From positions 23,221-87,220 of the forward strand of contig NATV01000111.1 of NCBI GenBank assembly GCA_003094535.1: a stretch of DNA of 64,000 nucleotides, written 5' to 3'. Below, piece by piece: positions 56,176 through 64,000 of this stretch. Position 1 is the first letter of the stretch; each line of letters starts with the position of its first letter. Source of the DNA: a gamma proteobacterium symbiont of Ctena orbiculata. Its GTDB lineage: Bacteria; Pseudomonadota; Gammaproteobacteria; Chromatiales; Chromatiaceae. A model generated the notes under the pieces. The model saw nothing but the letters and a program-made list of their open reading frames with translations. It searched no databases and had not been told where the DNA came from. Position numbers and translations under genes: made by a program.

Positions 56176-57702
56176 TCACTTCCTGTAAGTTGCATGATAG
56201 GTTTTCCGCAGTTTAGCCTTCTGCACCTTTCCCATGGCATTCCGCGGCAGCTCTTCAACCAGATAAATCCGCTTGGGCTGTTTGAAGCGTGCAAGACGCC
56301 CCTGCAGCGCCGCGATGATACCGCTCTCGGTCAAATCGCGGCTGCCATCCTGCACCACAACGGCAACCACAGCCTCGCCGAAATCGGCATGGGGTACGCC
56401 GATGACGGCCGACTCCTCGACCCCGGGGATCTCATCGATCTCGCCCTCGATCTCCTTCGGATAGACATTGTATCCGCCGCTGATGATCAGGTCCTTGGCA
56501 CGTCCAACAATTGTGATGCGCTCCTCTTCGTCCATCAGCGCCATGTCGCCGGTGATGAACCAGCCGTCGTCGCGAAAATCCGCCTTGGTCTTCTCCGGCA
56601 TCCGCCAATAACCCTTGAACAGATTCGGCCCTCTCATCTCCAGCACGCCGGTCTCTCCGTGCGGCAGTTCAACGCCATTCTTGTCGGCAATGCGCACCGA
56701 GATGCCGGGGAGGGCAAAGCCTACGGTACCGGCAATCCGCTCGCCCATATAGGGATTCGAGGCGATCATTCCCGTTTCGGTCATGCCGTAGCGTTCAAGG
56801 ATGCGATGGCCGGCGCGTGCTTCGAAGCCGCGGTGGGTCTCCGCCGGCAGTGGTGCGGAACCGGAGATGAAGAGCCTCATGTTGCGGCACCGATCGGCGT
56901 TGAATGTCTTTGCCTCCAATAATCTGTTGTAGAAGGTCGGCACGCCCATCATCACGGTGCTCCCGGGGAGATGATCGATAACGGCATCGATGTCGAAGCC
57001 CGGTAGAAAATGGACCGGCGAGGTGCCGAACAGGGCGCAGTGCAGTGCGACGAAGAGTCCATGCACATGAAAAATCGGCAGCGCATGCAGCAATACATCA
57101 TCGCCATTCCGCCAATGCCAATAGGCATGCAGCACCTGCGCGTTCGAGGCCAGGTTTGCATGACTGAGCATGGCCCCCTTGGAGCGCCCCGTGGTACCGG
57201 AAGTGTAGAGGATCGCCGCAAGATCTTCGCCCTTGCGAACGACCACCGCAGGATCGGGATCGAGGGAGTTCAGGCCAAGCAGAAAAGTACCGTTGCCGTC
57301 GCTGTCCAGGGTCAGCAGATGGGGTTGGCCAACCCGATTTGCGGCCAATGCCAGCTTGTCGTGTTCACAGGGGGTACAGACGAACAGCCGGGGTGCTGCA
57401 TCCTCGATGAAATATTCCACCTCGGCGGATGTATAGGCAGTGTTCAATGGGATGTAGATTGCGCCGGCACGCAGGCAGGCAAGGTAGAGAAGCACCGCCT
57501 CGTATGATTTCTCTACCTGTACCATGACCCTGTCGCCAGGCGCGACACCCAACTTCGCCAGCTGACTCTGCATGCGGCCGGTGGCGCTGTCCAGCTCAGC
57601 GTACATCAAGGCCTTCCTGCCTGGCGTCATCAGGAACGGCCGCTCACCTCCGTGGCTGAAGCGCTGCTTCGCAAAATTCAGATAGAGATTATCGTTTTTC
57701 AT
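56176..57702 (-). CDS. matB: Malonyl-CoA synthase (MatB-like acyl-CoA ligase)
   Basis: The 508-residue AMP-forming enzyme has ILYTSGTTGRSKGAMLSH, LERYGMTETGMIASNPYMGER and DLIISGGYNVYPKEIE. The N-terminal LNFAKQRF and the PGISVRI region match malonyl-CoA synthases, which activate malonate in the cytosol. No malonyl-CoA decarboxylase is near. It is read with the thioesterase gene as a pair. Met-4 at 57702 is preferred; three more codons lie upstream. Confidence 0.85.
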   Translation of the reverse strand: MKNDNLYLNFAKQRFSHGGERPFLMTPGRKALMYAELDSATGRMQSQLAKLGVAPGDRVMVQVEKSYEAVLLYLACLRAGAIYIPLNTAYTSAEVEYFIEDAAPRLFVCTPCEHDKLALAANRVGQPHLLTLDSDGNGTFLLGLNSLDPDPAVVVRKGEDLAAILYTSGTTGRSKGAMLSHANLASNAQVLHAYWHWRNGDDVLLHALPIFHVHGLFVALHCALFGTSPVHFLPGFDIDAVIDHLPGSTVMMGVPTFYNRLLEAKTFNADRCRNMRLFISGSAPLPAETHRGFEARAGHRILERYGMTETGMIASNPYMGERIAGTVGFALPGISVRIADKNGVELPHGETGVLEMRGPNLFKGYWRMPEKTKADFRDDGWFITGDMALMDEEERITIVGRAKDLIISGGYNVYPKEIEGEIDEIPGVEESAVIGVPHADFGEAVVAVVVQDGSRDLTESGIIAALQGRLARFKQPKRIYLVEELPRNAMGKVQKAKLRKTYHATYRK

Positions 57703-57907
57703 TGCCCACAACCCGACAGAGAAATCAATAATCCACAGTGTAATCTGAATTGGTGGATTTTTAATCCGCCTCGCGCAACGTAATTACTATCAACCGGTCC
57801 ATCGATTGCGAATGCAATCTGGGTGCTTTTTAAGAGTGGCCAGAATATAAGATTGAGATCGGGTAATCTTGCTTGGTGATTGAAAGGGTAAGGATATGAG
57901 ACCTGTC

Positions 57908-58138
57908 TCAACCTGCTGCATGCGCCAGTCGATAGCCATGTCCGAACCTTCTCCTGTTGATTCCGGCAAGGATCTTCTGACCCTTGGTCTGGCTATCCAC
58001 CAGCTCGGTACGCACCTGGCCATGGTTGCTGTCCAGGCTGCCCCAACTGCGGGTCAGTGTCCATACGCCGAACAGATCAGGCTGTAAGTGAGCCCGATAG
58101 TAACGGCGCTTCTCTTGATGGATCCAGATTCGGTTCAT
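57908..58138 (-). CDS. WGR-domain protein
   Basis: The 76-residue protein is almost wholly a WGR domain: RRYYRAHLQPDLFGVWTL, RSWGSLDSNHGQVR and GHGYRL. The usual WGR triplet reads WGS. WGR domains bind DNA ends and occur in PARP and repair proteins. It starts 32 bp after the sprT stop, with an AGGAG ribosome site, so the two are an operon behind the palindrome at 58955-58982. Confidence 0.85.
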   Translation of the reverse strand: MNRIWIHQEKRRYYRAHLQPDLFGVWTLTRSWGSLDSNHGQVRTELVDSQTKGQKILAGINRRRFGHGYRLAHAAG

Positions 58139-58170
58139 TGCGATCTCCTGTAGCTCAGGCCAGATATTCT

Positions 58171-58953
58171 TTACACGGCCTCATATTCCTCGTAGGCGTT
58201 GCCACATTCACCGCATACCAATTTCAGGCCTGGTTTACCCCAGACATTGGTTTGACAGTGGGCGCAGGTATAGCGGGACTTCACCTTCTTCCGGGCGGCC
58301 AGCTGCAGCTGTTCGCTTGGCACCAGATCGTGGAACAATTCGCTGATCGGGCAGTGGAGGAGGGCAGCGAACTGTTCTTCGTCAATTCTGTCACCGGTTC
58401 CCAATTCGGTAAGATCTTCATCCCAGCCGGTATCCCTTTCCCGTTGTTGACAGGAGGGGGACAACGCCGCGATTCGGTCAACCCAGGGCAGACCCTTGGA
58501 CTGTCGTATGAACGTCCTGGCGGCACGCTCAAATGCACCCCCGGGTTTTGGATAGTCACTTACCTTTTGTCCTGTTCTTCTGCCGCCCGGGCGGCCGGTA
58601 CTGCTCGGTATGAGACCGATCAGATCCATCTTTTCGGCCCACTCCTTGTTGTGATAGCCGTTGCGGCTGGGCTTGCCGAAGCAGTGTTGCCAGTTATGCA
58701 CCATCTCGTGAACGATAGTCTGCAAAACCTCCAGCAGATTGTGCCGGGCGAAGTAGGCGGGATTGACGGCTATCTCGTGTACAACCGTTCCCTGGGGATC
58801 GGTCCAACGATTCGCCGAGAAGTACCCCATGACATTTTTCTCCCGCTGAACAGTCAACAGGCAGGTAGGAAGCCGTCCATTGAACAGCGCCTTGTTGAAA
58901 TGGTCGTAGGCCGCTTCCAGGTAGCGATAGAAACTGTGTGTTGGTGATTTCAT
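58171..58953 (-). CDS. SprT/Spartan-like zinc metallopeptidase
   Basis: The 260-residue protein has the metallopeptidase HEMVH motif at residues 82-86, with NWQHCFGKPSRNGYHNKEW after it, and a C-terminal zinc ribbon (CAHCQTNVW and CGECGNAYEEY). SprT relatives include Spartan, which cuts proteins crosslinked to DNA. A 28-bp palindrome lies immediately upstream, and a WGR gene follows, so a shared DNA-repair role is likely. The start at 58953 is the first Met after the palindrome. Confidence 0.9.
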   Translation of the reverse strand: MKSPTHSFYRYLEAAYDHFNKALFNGRLPTCLLTVQREKNVMGYFSANRWTDPQGTVVHEIAVNPAYFARHNLLEVLQTIVHEMVHNWQHCFGKPSRNGYHNKEWAEKMDLIGLIPSSTGRPGGRRTGQKVSDYPKPGGAFERAARTFIRQSKGLPWVDRIAALSPSCQQRERDTGWDEDLTELGTGDRIDEEQFAALLHCPISELFHDLVPSEQLQLAARKKVKSRYTCAHCQTNVWGKPGLKLVCGECGNAYEEYEAV

Positions 58954-58954
58954 A

Positions 58955-58982
58955 ATAATATGTATCGTACGATACATATTAT
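58955..58982. promoter_or_regulatory. 28-bp perfect palindrome upstream of sprT
   Basis: Bases 58955-58982 are identical to their reverse complement, centred between 58968 and 58969, with a core TGTATCGTACGATACA. It ends two bases before the sprT start, so a dimeric regulator bound here would cover the promoter or ribosome site. No regulator gene is adjacent. folE lies 275 bp away on the other strand. Confidence 0.7.
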
Positions 58983-59257
58983 AGTTTATTGAACGAATTA
59001 GATCAATATAAAAGGGGTGTTCAGACTGGCTGGCGTGCCATTACCTGCAATAAGTGTACGTTTTAATAAGCAGTTTCAATGCCTATGATTTGAACTGGTT
59101 TTGCCAATCTTTCTAAGCTCAATCGCGTCGCCTCGAATAGGGATGTTTACCGTTGTCACCTGTTTTTGTTTCCCGATTGATCAACGTCACCACTGATTCA
59201 GTGGACAGCAATCTTGAATGCGAAAACGGATCAGTAGATAGAATGTGAGAAGCAACA

Positions 59258-59935
59258 ATGCAGAATAACCCAGTACGCCTTGCGAAACATCCCGAAATCA
59301 GCCCGCAAGCCGAGTCTGTCCGCACTGCCTTGATGGAATCTGGCCTGGAAACACCGATGATCGAAAACGGCCTCAGCAATGAACAAAAATATGAACGCAT
59401 CAGTAACCTGATGACCGATGTTGTAAGAACCCTGGGGCTTGATCTGAATGACGACAGCTTGATGGACACGCCGCATCGAATCGCCAAGATGTATGTCAAC
59501 GAGATCTTTTCAGGGCTCGATTACAGCCAGTTTCCCAAGCTCTCCCTGATCGAAAACAAAATGGGCAGCGATGAAATGATCAAGGTAGGGAATATCGAGC
59601 TGACAAGCACATGCGAGCACCATTTTGTCACCATTGACGGCAAGGCCAGCGTCGCCTATGTGCCAGGAAAAAACATCATCGGCCTGTCCAAAATCAACCG
59701 TATAGTGCGTTTTTTCAGCCAACGCCCACAGGTTCAGGAACGCTTGACGAAACAGATACTCATTGCCATGCAAACGCTTTTGGAGACAGAGGACGTAGCG
59801 GTAAGAATCGACGCCACACACTATTGCGTCAAATCCCGGGGCGTTATGGATAGCAATTCACTAACCAGCACCAAGGCATTTGGCGGCTGTTTCAAGGGGG
59901 ATTCCGAGAAGAGATCGGAATTCCTTTCAGTCTAA
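59258..59935 (+). CDS. folE: GTP cyclohydrolase I (FolE type)
   Basis: The 225-residue enzyme has the conserved [15 protein letters not shown], the zinc-binding [10 protein letters not shown] and HYCVKSRGV. It converts GTP to dihydroneopterin triphosphate, the pterin source for folate and, here, H4MPT. Residues 1-45 form a longer N-terminus than in the shortest homologues. It lies 24 kb from the H4MPT cluster but fills the first step that the cluster lacks. Its stop overlaps the end of the convergent cyclase gene. Confidence 0.96.
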   Translation: MQNNPVRLAKHPEISPQAESVRTALMESGLETPMIENGLSNEQKYERISNLMTDVVRTLGLDLNDDSLMDTPHRIAKMYVNEIFSGLDYSQFPKLSLIENKMGSDEMIKVGNIELTSTCEHHFVTIDGKASVAYVPGKNIIGLSKINRIVRFFSQRPQVQERLTKQILIAMQTLLETEDVAVRIDATHYCVKSRGVMDSNSLTSTKAFGGCFKGDSEKRSEFLSV

Positions 59936-61581
59936 GTGCTGGCAACCCTGTTTCTACCTTCCCGCTTTGCCTGATAAAGTGCGCTATCGGCGCGTTCCAA
60001 AATATCGGAATAGTTAATATCGTTAGGATCTATTTCACTAACTCCAATGCTTACAGTAGTGGTAATTGAGCCGCGAACGCAATCGAACGGCTGTTCCCTG
60101 ACATCCCGGCAAATTCTTTCAGCCAGCTGGCGGGCACCTTCTTTATCGGTCTCCGGTAACAGCATAACGAACTCTTCACCGCCATACCGAGCGAGGAGGT
60201 CTTCCGATCGGGTCGAGTTTAGACAGATTTTTGCATTGTGTTTCAGGACATCATCACCGATGCTGTGCCCATAAATGTCATTGATATCTTTGAAATTATC
60301 CAGATCGATCATAAGGATGGAGTAATCGCGTTTGAATCTGTAGGCACGCTTAAATTCCATTTCAGCGATCTTTTTTAATTCTCGACGATTTGACAGGCCT
60401 GTCAGCTCGTCTTTAGTTGCATGTTGTAGCAATCTGATTGAGGCCAGTCTTTTCTGGTTAGCATGCTTTGCGAATACTATGCTAATAAGCCCCGTAACTT
60501 GGAGTAGCAAAAGATAGATTAGGATCGAAATGTAATCAGGTATTGAAGATAGGTCATTAAGACGCTGCTTTGAGATATGGGAGACATAGACCCAATATAG
60601 ATCCTTCGTTTGTGGTTGATCTGCATCAGGGCGTAACTGAATATTCTCCACCGTTCCGAGAATCGCACGATTCAACGGGTAGGCTCTCTGGAAAATGTAC
60701 ATTCCGGTTTCAGTGACGACGGAACCGCCGTTTTTACTGCTTATTATCGCCCTCCAAACTTCGGGTTGTTCTGAAGCAAAGGTCTCTTTGCTACCGTACA
60801 TAAAACCCCATAGCTTTGCATCATCCGCACCCATCAACCAATATCCATCACTGTTGAGCATGACTGTGTCACCTGACAGGGTATTAAAGATATCCTCAAT
60901 CTTATCGAGTAACGCAGCCGGGGTAAAATTCGTGATCAGAACCCCGCGTTTCTCGCCGTACCCATCGTATACGGGTGTGGCGAAGCGGATGGTGGGTACA
61001 AGCGGTTCTTCAATAACCCCTTGTTCTACATTTAAGTCCAACGGTGATATATAAATATCACCCTGATTGAGTCTGATTGCCTCTTTAAAATAGTAACGTT
61101 CACTCTTGTCCTGAAGCTCGGACTTGGGCACTATCTCCGGCTCTCCATTTTTTTTGTTGACCCTGATAATCTCCTTGCCATCTGTATCTATTAACCGGAT
61201 CTGAGCGTACTTTGGTTTGCGCCTGGTATACAGAGAAAATTCCCGGATTATCTGGGTCAAGGTCCGCGTACTGTTATTGTGAAGGAACTCCCTCAATACC
61301 TCGCCTTCAGCCAGTACCAACAAGTCTGACAACTTCTGCTTAAACAACGTAGAGGTCAGATCGCTGGCGTTCCTCAAGGCGGATTCTTCGCGGATTTTTA
61401 TTGCCTGCAATTCATATTTTTGTGTTTGGTTCGAGAAGAAGTAGAAGATACCGCCCAACAGTAACGAGGCTGGAATGAAAATTTTCATGAAATTGATGAG
61501 CAGCGCTCTTTTCACAGCGCGCTCACCACTCAATTCTGACTTGGAATCATCATCTGGGTCCATGCCTATATCCTGCTTCAA
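59932..61581 (-). CDS. Membrane diguanylate cyclase with an extracytoplasmic sensor domain
   Basis: The 549-residue protein has a transmembrane helix ([21 protein letters not shown]), a dCache-like periplasmic domain (about residues 50-340), a second helix ([19 protein letters not shown]) and a GGDEF domain with an active GGEEF site. RSED five residues before it is the RxxD inhibitory site, so product feedback is likely. It makes cyclic di-GMP in response to an unknown external cue. The stop overlaps folE by 4 bp. Confidence 0.94.
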   Translation of the reverse strand: MKQDIGMDPDDDSKSELSGERAVKRALLINFMKIFIPASLLLGGIFYFFSNQTQKYELQAIKIREESALRNASDLTSTLFKQKLSDLLVLAEGEVLREFLHNNSTRTLTQIIREFSLYTRRKPKYAQIRLIDTDGKEIIRVNKKNGEPEIVPKSELQDKSERYYFKEAIRLNQGDIYISPLDLNVEQGVIEEPLVPTIRFATPVYDGYGEKRGVLITNFTPAALLDKIEDIFNTLSGDTVMLNSDGYWLMGADDAKLWGFMYGSKETFASEQPEVWRAIISSKNGGSVVTETGMYIFQRAYPLNRAILGTVENIQLRPDADQPQTKDLYWVYVSHISKQRLNDLSSIPDYISILIYLLLLQVTGLISIVFAKHANQKRLASIRLLQHATKDELTGLSNRRELKKIAEMEFKRAYRFKRDYSILMIDLDNFKDINDIYGHSIGDDVLKHNAKICLNSTRSEDLLARYGGEEFVMLLPETDKEGARQLAERICRDVREQPFDCVRGSITTTVSIGVSEIDPNDINYSDILERADSALYQAKREGRNRVAST

Positions 61582-61894
61582 ATGATTCTCTACGGGCTTT
61601 CCATGTCAAACGGAATCGTATTTCCGCACAGTTGAAAATGGCTAAAAAGTTTCGGGTTGGGCATGGTAGTTTTCACAATGGCAATCAAGTCAAAATAGTT
61701 ATGGTTAACACCTCCGTGTAGTTATGCTTTGAGTACATATCACTCAGGTTATATTTCAACCTCGTAGTGGCTGCTAAAGATCTTCATATCTTTGCCTGCA
61801 AGGGGGAAGAGAATAAGAACCGGAGTCGCGCTTGTTGGAATTAGATCTACATGTCTGCAATTATCCGGGCAATAATCAAGCAGCCATGTTTCCA
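61582..61894. other. 313-bp spacer between the cyclase and HDOD genes
   Basis: No gene or structure is supported. It should hold the cyclase promoter, reading the minus strand. Confidence 0.4.
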
Positions 61895-62755
61895 CTAAGC
61901 CCGCTTTCGCGTAGTTGGTGCCAAGATCATATCCATGGTTTTGAGTGACATTCTGAGCATTTCATCAATATGCGGAGACACATTATCCGGATTTAATCCG
62001 GTAGCATCCCAAACGTATGGTTCTATGGCCCAGAGCATCTCCTCCATTGACAGCCCTGACATCTCGCCACGAGCGATGGCTAGTGCAATATGGACTATGG
62101 CTACATCGATTTTGGCTTCAGTCGCATGGGTTGGACGATGATGGTTTTTGGCGACGGATATCAAGCTCTCCGGCAGGTGCCAGGACTTCATCAGTGCAGC
62201 TCCCACATCCATGTGATTGAATCCCAAAACTTGCTGTTCCACCTCAGCGAGGATCCACTCATCGCCGCTTGTAATCTCCATGATTTCAATGGCTTGGTCG
62301 GGCAAGGTAAGATAGATAACCAATCGTCCTACATCATGGAGCATACCGGCGACGAAAAGCCGTTCACTGTGTAACGCATTGCTCTGCCTGGCTAACATCT
62401 GCGACATAACACCGGTTGTGACCGCATGGCGCCAATAATCATCCATATTGACCAAGCTCTCGGGAATCCCGGTAAAAGACCTGACGGCGGTTGTTGCCAA
62501 TACCAGGTTCTGCAGTTCATGAGTACCTGCGATGGTGACGGCCCTGGATATGGTATCCACTTGCGATCTGAGGCCATAAAAGGGACTGTTTACCAGCTTC
62601 AACAACCTGGCGGATATATCTACATCGGTGGAGATGATTTCTGCAAGTTTCGCAGCTGAGCAGTTAGGCTGCTCCATCATCTGATTGACTTGAATAAATA
62701 CTTCGGGAAGGGATACCAGTTTATCGATATCTTCGACAAGCTCTTCAGGGGCCAT
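61895..62755 (-). CDS. HDOD-domain signalling protein
   Basis: The 286-residue protein is an HDOD domain protein (AAKLAEIISTDVDISARLLKLVNSPFYG; VAGMLHDVGRLVIYL). HDOD proteins act in signal networks and resemble HD phosphohydrolases but usually lack the full metal site. Its neighbour is a diguanylate cyclase, so it may take part in the same cyclic di-GMP response. Confidence 0.88.
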   Translation of the reverse strand: MAPEELVEDIDKLVSLPEVFIQVNQMMEQPNCSAAKLAEIISTDVDISARLLKLVNSPFYGLRSQVDTISRAVTIAGTHELQNLVLATTAVRSFTGIPESLVNMDDYWRHAVTTGVMSQMLARQSNALHSERLFVAGMLHDVGRLVIYLTLPDQAIEIMEITSGDEWILAEVEQQVLGFNHMDVGAALMKSWHLPESLISVAKNHHRPTHATEAKIDVAIVHIALAIARGEMSGLSMEEMLWAIEPYVWDATGLNPDNVSPHIDEMLRMSLKTMDMILAPTTRKRA

Positions 62756-63145
62756 AGCAATAACGCATCCTAATAGTTAAGAGAACCGCGGCCGATAATG
62801 GCAACGATTTTCATTGATTCACTAGGTCGTTATTACTATCACACCGTTGGTGATTACCAATCCTTAGGATGAGTTTTTGTACTCCTATTGGGGTAGGGAA
62901 TATAACAACTTTGTTCGGTGATGATTATTCTTAAACGGGCTTGTTTTTAAGATAATTTGAACTTGATCACAGAATTGACTCGATTACGGTACTTTTGTTC
63001 TGACTAGAGCTGTCAGCTATTGATAATCCTCGAACTTCTACTTATCTAGGCCCGTGTTGTACTACACAGATTAAGGGTTAGCAGCCGTGATCGGTAGTAC
63101 TAACAGATCCATTTCATTCCTGTTAATTGTCGGTTTCTATGACTA
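62756..63145. other. 390-bp spacer
   Basis: AT-rich, with no gene, tRNA or clear terminator. It contains the HDOD gene promoter region and follows the end of the small minus-strand gene at 63146. Confidence 0.4.
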
Positions 63146-63403
63146 TCAAGATAGCACTCTGAAAACCATGTTTGAGACTTTACTGTTTCTCAGATAGATA
63201 TTGGATACCCTGAAAAGGTTGTTCTCCAACTCAAATTCGGTTGTCCATACAGCATCAAATACGAGACCACTGTCCATCTCAAGATCAAATGCTTTTGCGA
63301 CCTCGGCAGATCTGATGGTAACGTGAGAATCTCCGCGAGCACGAGCAGGAATCACATAGTGCTTCTTACAATATGATCTGATGGCTTCTTTTGAAACAGG
63401 CAT
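63146..63403 (-). CDS. Hypothetical 85-residue protein
   Basis: The product (MPVSKEAIRSYCKKHYVIPA...) is a soluble, mixed alpha/beta protein with no known motif. The start has no strong ribosome site. It faces the 63716 gene across a divergent intergenic region that carries a tandem dyad, which may control both. I do not recognise a family. Confidence 0.55.
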   Translation of the reverse strand: MPVSKEAIRSYCKKHYVIPARARGDSHVTIRSAEVAKAFDLEMDSGLVFDAVWTTEFELENNLFRVSNIYLRNSKVSNMVFRVLS

Positions 63404-63550
63404 GTCCAGGGCAAGTATGCTCGGCTGTGTACTACTGGGTGTGAAGGGTCTGCTAATTAAACAATGATGTCAAGTATACAAACCATATGATATCAAGTAC
63501 TTCGATTAACACCCCTTAGTCATCTAGCTGTGAGACGGGACCTTAAATAA

Positions 63551-63588
63551 ATTAGATCATGTCTAAAGTGGATTAGAAGATGTCTAAA
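63551..63588. promoter_or_regulatory. Two tandem TTAGA-N5-TCTAA dyads
   Basis: Two 17-bp near-identical copies (63551-63567 and 63572-63588, differing at two bases) each contain TTAGA-N5-TCTAA. The centre-to-centre distance is 21 bp, two turns of the helix. They lie between divergent small genes, and look like operator sites for one dimeric regulator. The rest of 63404-63715 is unremarkable. Confidence 0.65.
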
Positions 63589-63715
63589 AAAATATATTGC
63601 AGCGTATTCCGTCAAAATCTTTTGGGATCGGGTGGCACTCAACACAACATAGTTGACTGTATACGGTGTCGCTTGAGTTCAAGAGAGATATTGTTTATTT
63701 ACTGGGAGACGAAAA

Positions 63716-63937
63716 ATGAGTTTATTCGGCGGTGTTATTGGTAGTGTTGTAGGCAGCACGCTGAAGGACATCATCAACGATGCACCTCTTGCAACATTTA
63801 TGAGAGATACAGCAAACGAAGCAATTGATAACATAGTAGGTAATAACAAGCAGGGTACTTCCCTTGAGTGCCAAGAAGCTGCTCGCAATTCTGATGTGGA
63901 AGATGCAATGGATCGGATTGCTTACGGTGTTGCTTAG
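63716..63937 (+). CDS. Hypothetical 73-residue protein with a glycine-rich N-terminus
   Basis: The product begins MSLFGGVIGSVVGSTLKDII, a small-residue-rich hydrophobic stretch, and has a polar C-terminal half. GGGAGA precedes the start. No family is recognised. The glycine-rich start suggests membrane or peptide self-association, as in some toxin-like small proteins, but this is an inference. Confidence 0.6.
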   Translation: MSLFGGVIGSVVGSTLKDIINDAPLATFMRDTANEAIDNIVGNNKQGTSLECQEAARNSDVEDAMDRIAYGVA

Positions 63938-63956
63938 CAAGCCGCAGAGGAAGCTA

Positions 63957-64000
63957 ATGAAAAATGCAATGGCGGTGAAGGCTCACAAAACTGGCTTGTT
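63957..64000 (+). CDS. Possible start of a gene cut by the right window edge
   Basis: An ATG at 63957 has a GAGGAAG ribosome site and opens a frame of 14 codons to the window edge (MKNAMAVKAHKTGL). It begins 19 bp after the 63716 gene, on the same strand. Too short to name. Confidence 0.35.
   Translation, partial: MKNAMAVKAHKTGL

Overview
The window reads as chromosome of a methylotrophy-capable gammaproteobacterium of moderate GC content. Two signals stand out: a lanthanide-type methanol dehydrogenase (XoxF) with complete pqqABCDE, and an almost complete archaeal-like tetrahydromethanopterin/methanofuran (H4MPT/MFR) C1 oxidation and cofactor biosynthesis cluster. Assimilatory nitrite reductase and c-di-GMP-type signalling genes are also present. 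This combination fits sulfur-oxidising Chromatiales/Sedimenticolaceae relatives such as Candidatus Thiodiazotropha, but the taxon is an inference from gene content. No tRNA, rRNA, CRISPR array, phage or complete insertion sequence was seen.

Layout. 1-5.5 kb: the edge of an alcohol-oxidation-associated ABC exporter, a coiled-coil secreted protein, a CxxxCW protein, xoxJ, xoxG and xoxF. 6.3-7.5 kb: prolyl iminopeptidase, then a 219-bp element with perfect 32-bp inverted ends. 7.5-10.7 kb (minus strand): pqqABCDE, including the 24-residue pqqA peptide. 11-15.7 kb (minus): fhcBADC, the formyltransferase/hydrolase complex. 16.4-22.8 kb (plus): beta-RFAP synthase, mtdB, ATP-grasp, mch, RimK-like ligase, CitG-like protein and fae, most of them overlapping by a few bases. 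23-35.3 kb: cofactor-building genes, comprising an unusual zinc-finger/PTPS fusion, a HisA-like protein, mfnD, mfnF, pabB, mfnE, a HExxH protein, a second PTPS, a dihydropteroate-synthase-like protein, DUF447, mfnB, a nucleotidyltransferase and a DUF2380 protein. folE, which supplies the pterin, lies apart at 59.3 kb.

35.3-46 kb is an accessory conjugate-biosynthesis island: DegT aminotransferase, sulfotransferase, methyltransferase, PaaK-like ligase, NeuD-like acyltransferase, then a minus-strand run of TPR-OGT, pentapeptide repeat protein, Ldh-type dehydrogenase and a two-domain methyltransferase. 46-64 kb is mixed: a lipoprotein, a DUF2235 hydrolase, nirBD behind a leader with stem-loops and a terminator, a degenerate dienelactone hydrolase, a PstS-like protein, a NasR-type NIT-ANTAR regulator, matB with a thioesterase, a sprT-wgr pair behind a 28-bp palindrome, folE, a diguanylate cyclase, an HDOD protein and small unknowns.

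How the genes work together: methanol is oxidised in the periplasm by XoxF/PQQ with XoxG as electron acceptor. Formaldehyde is captured by Fae, oxidised by MtdB and Mch, and released as formate by Fhc. The 23-35 kb genes and folE build the H4MPT and methanofuran these enzymes need. The NIT-ANTAR protein at 54-55 kb probably relieves transcription termination ahead of nirBD. The most unusual items are the ANTAR-style nirB leader, the sprT-wgr pair, the zinc-finger/PTPS fusion that lacks a zinc ligand, and the OGT-pentapeptide operon.
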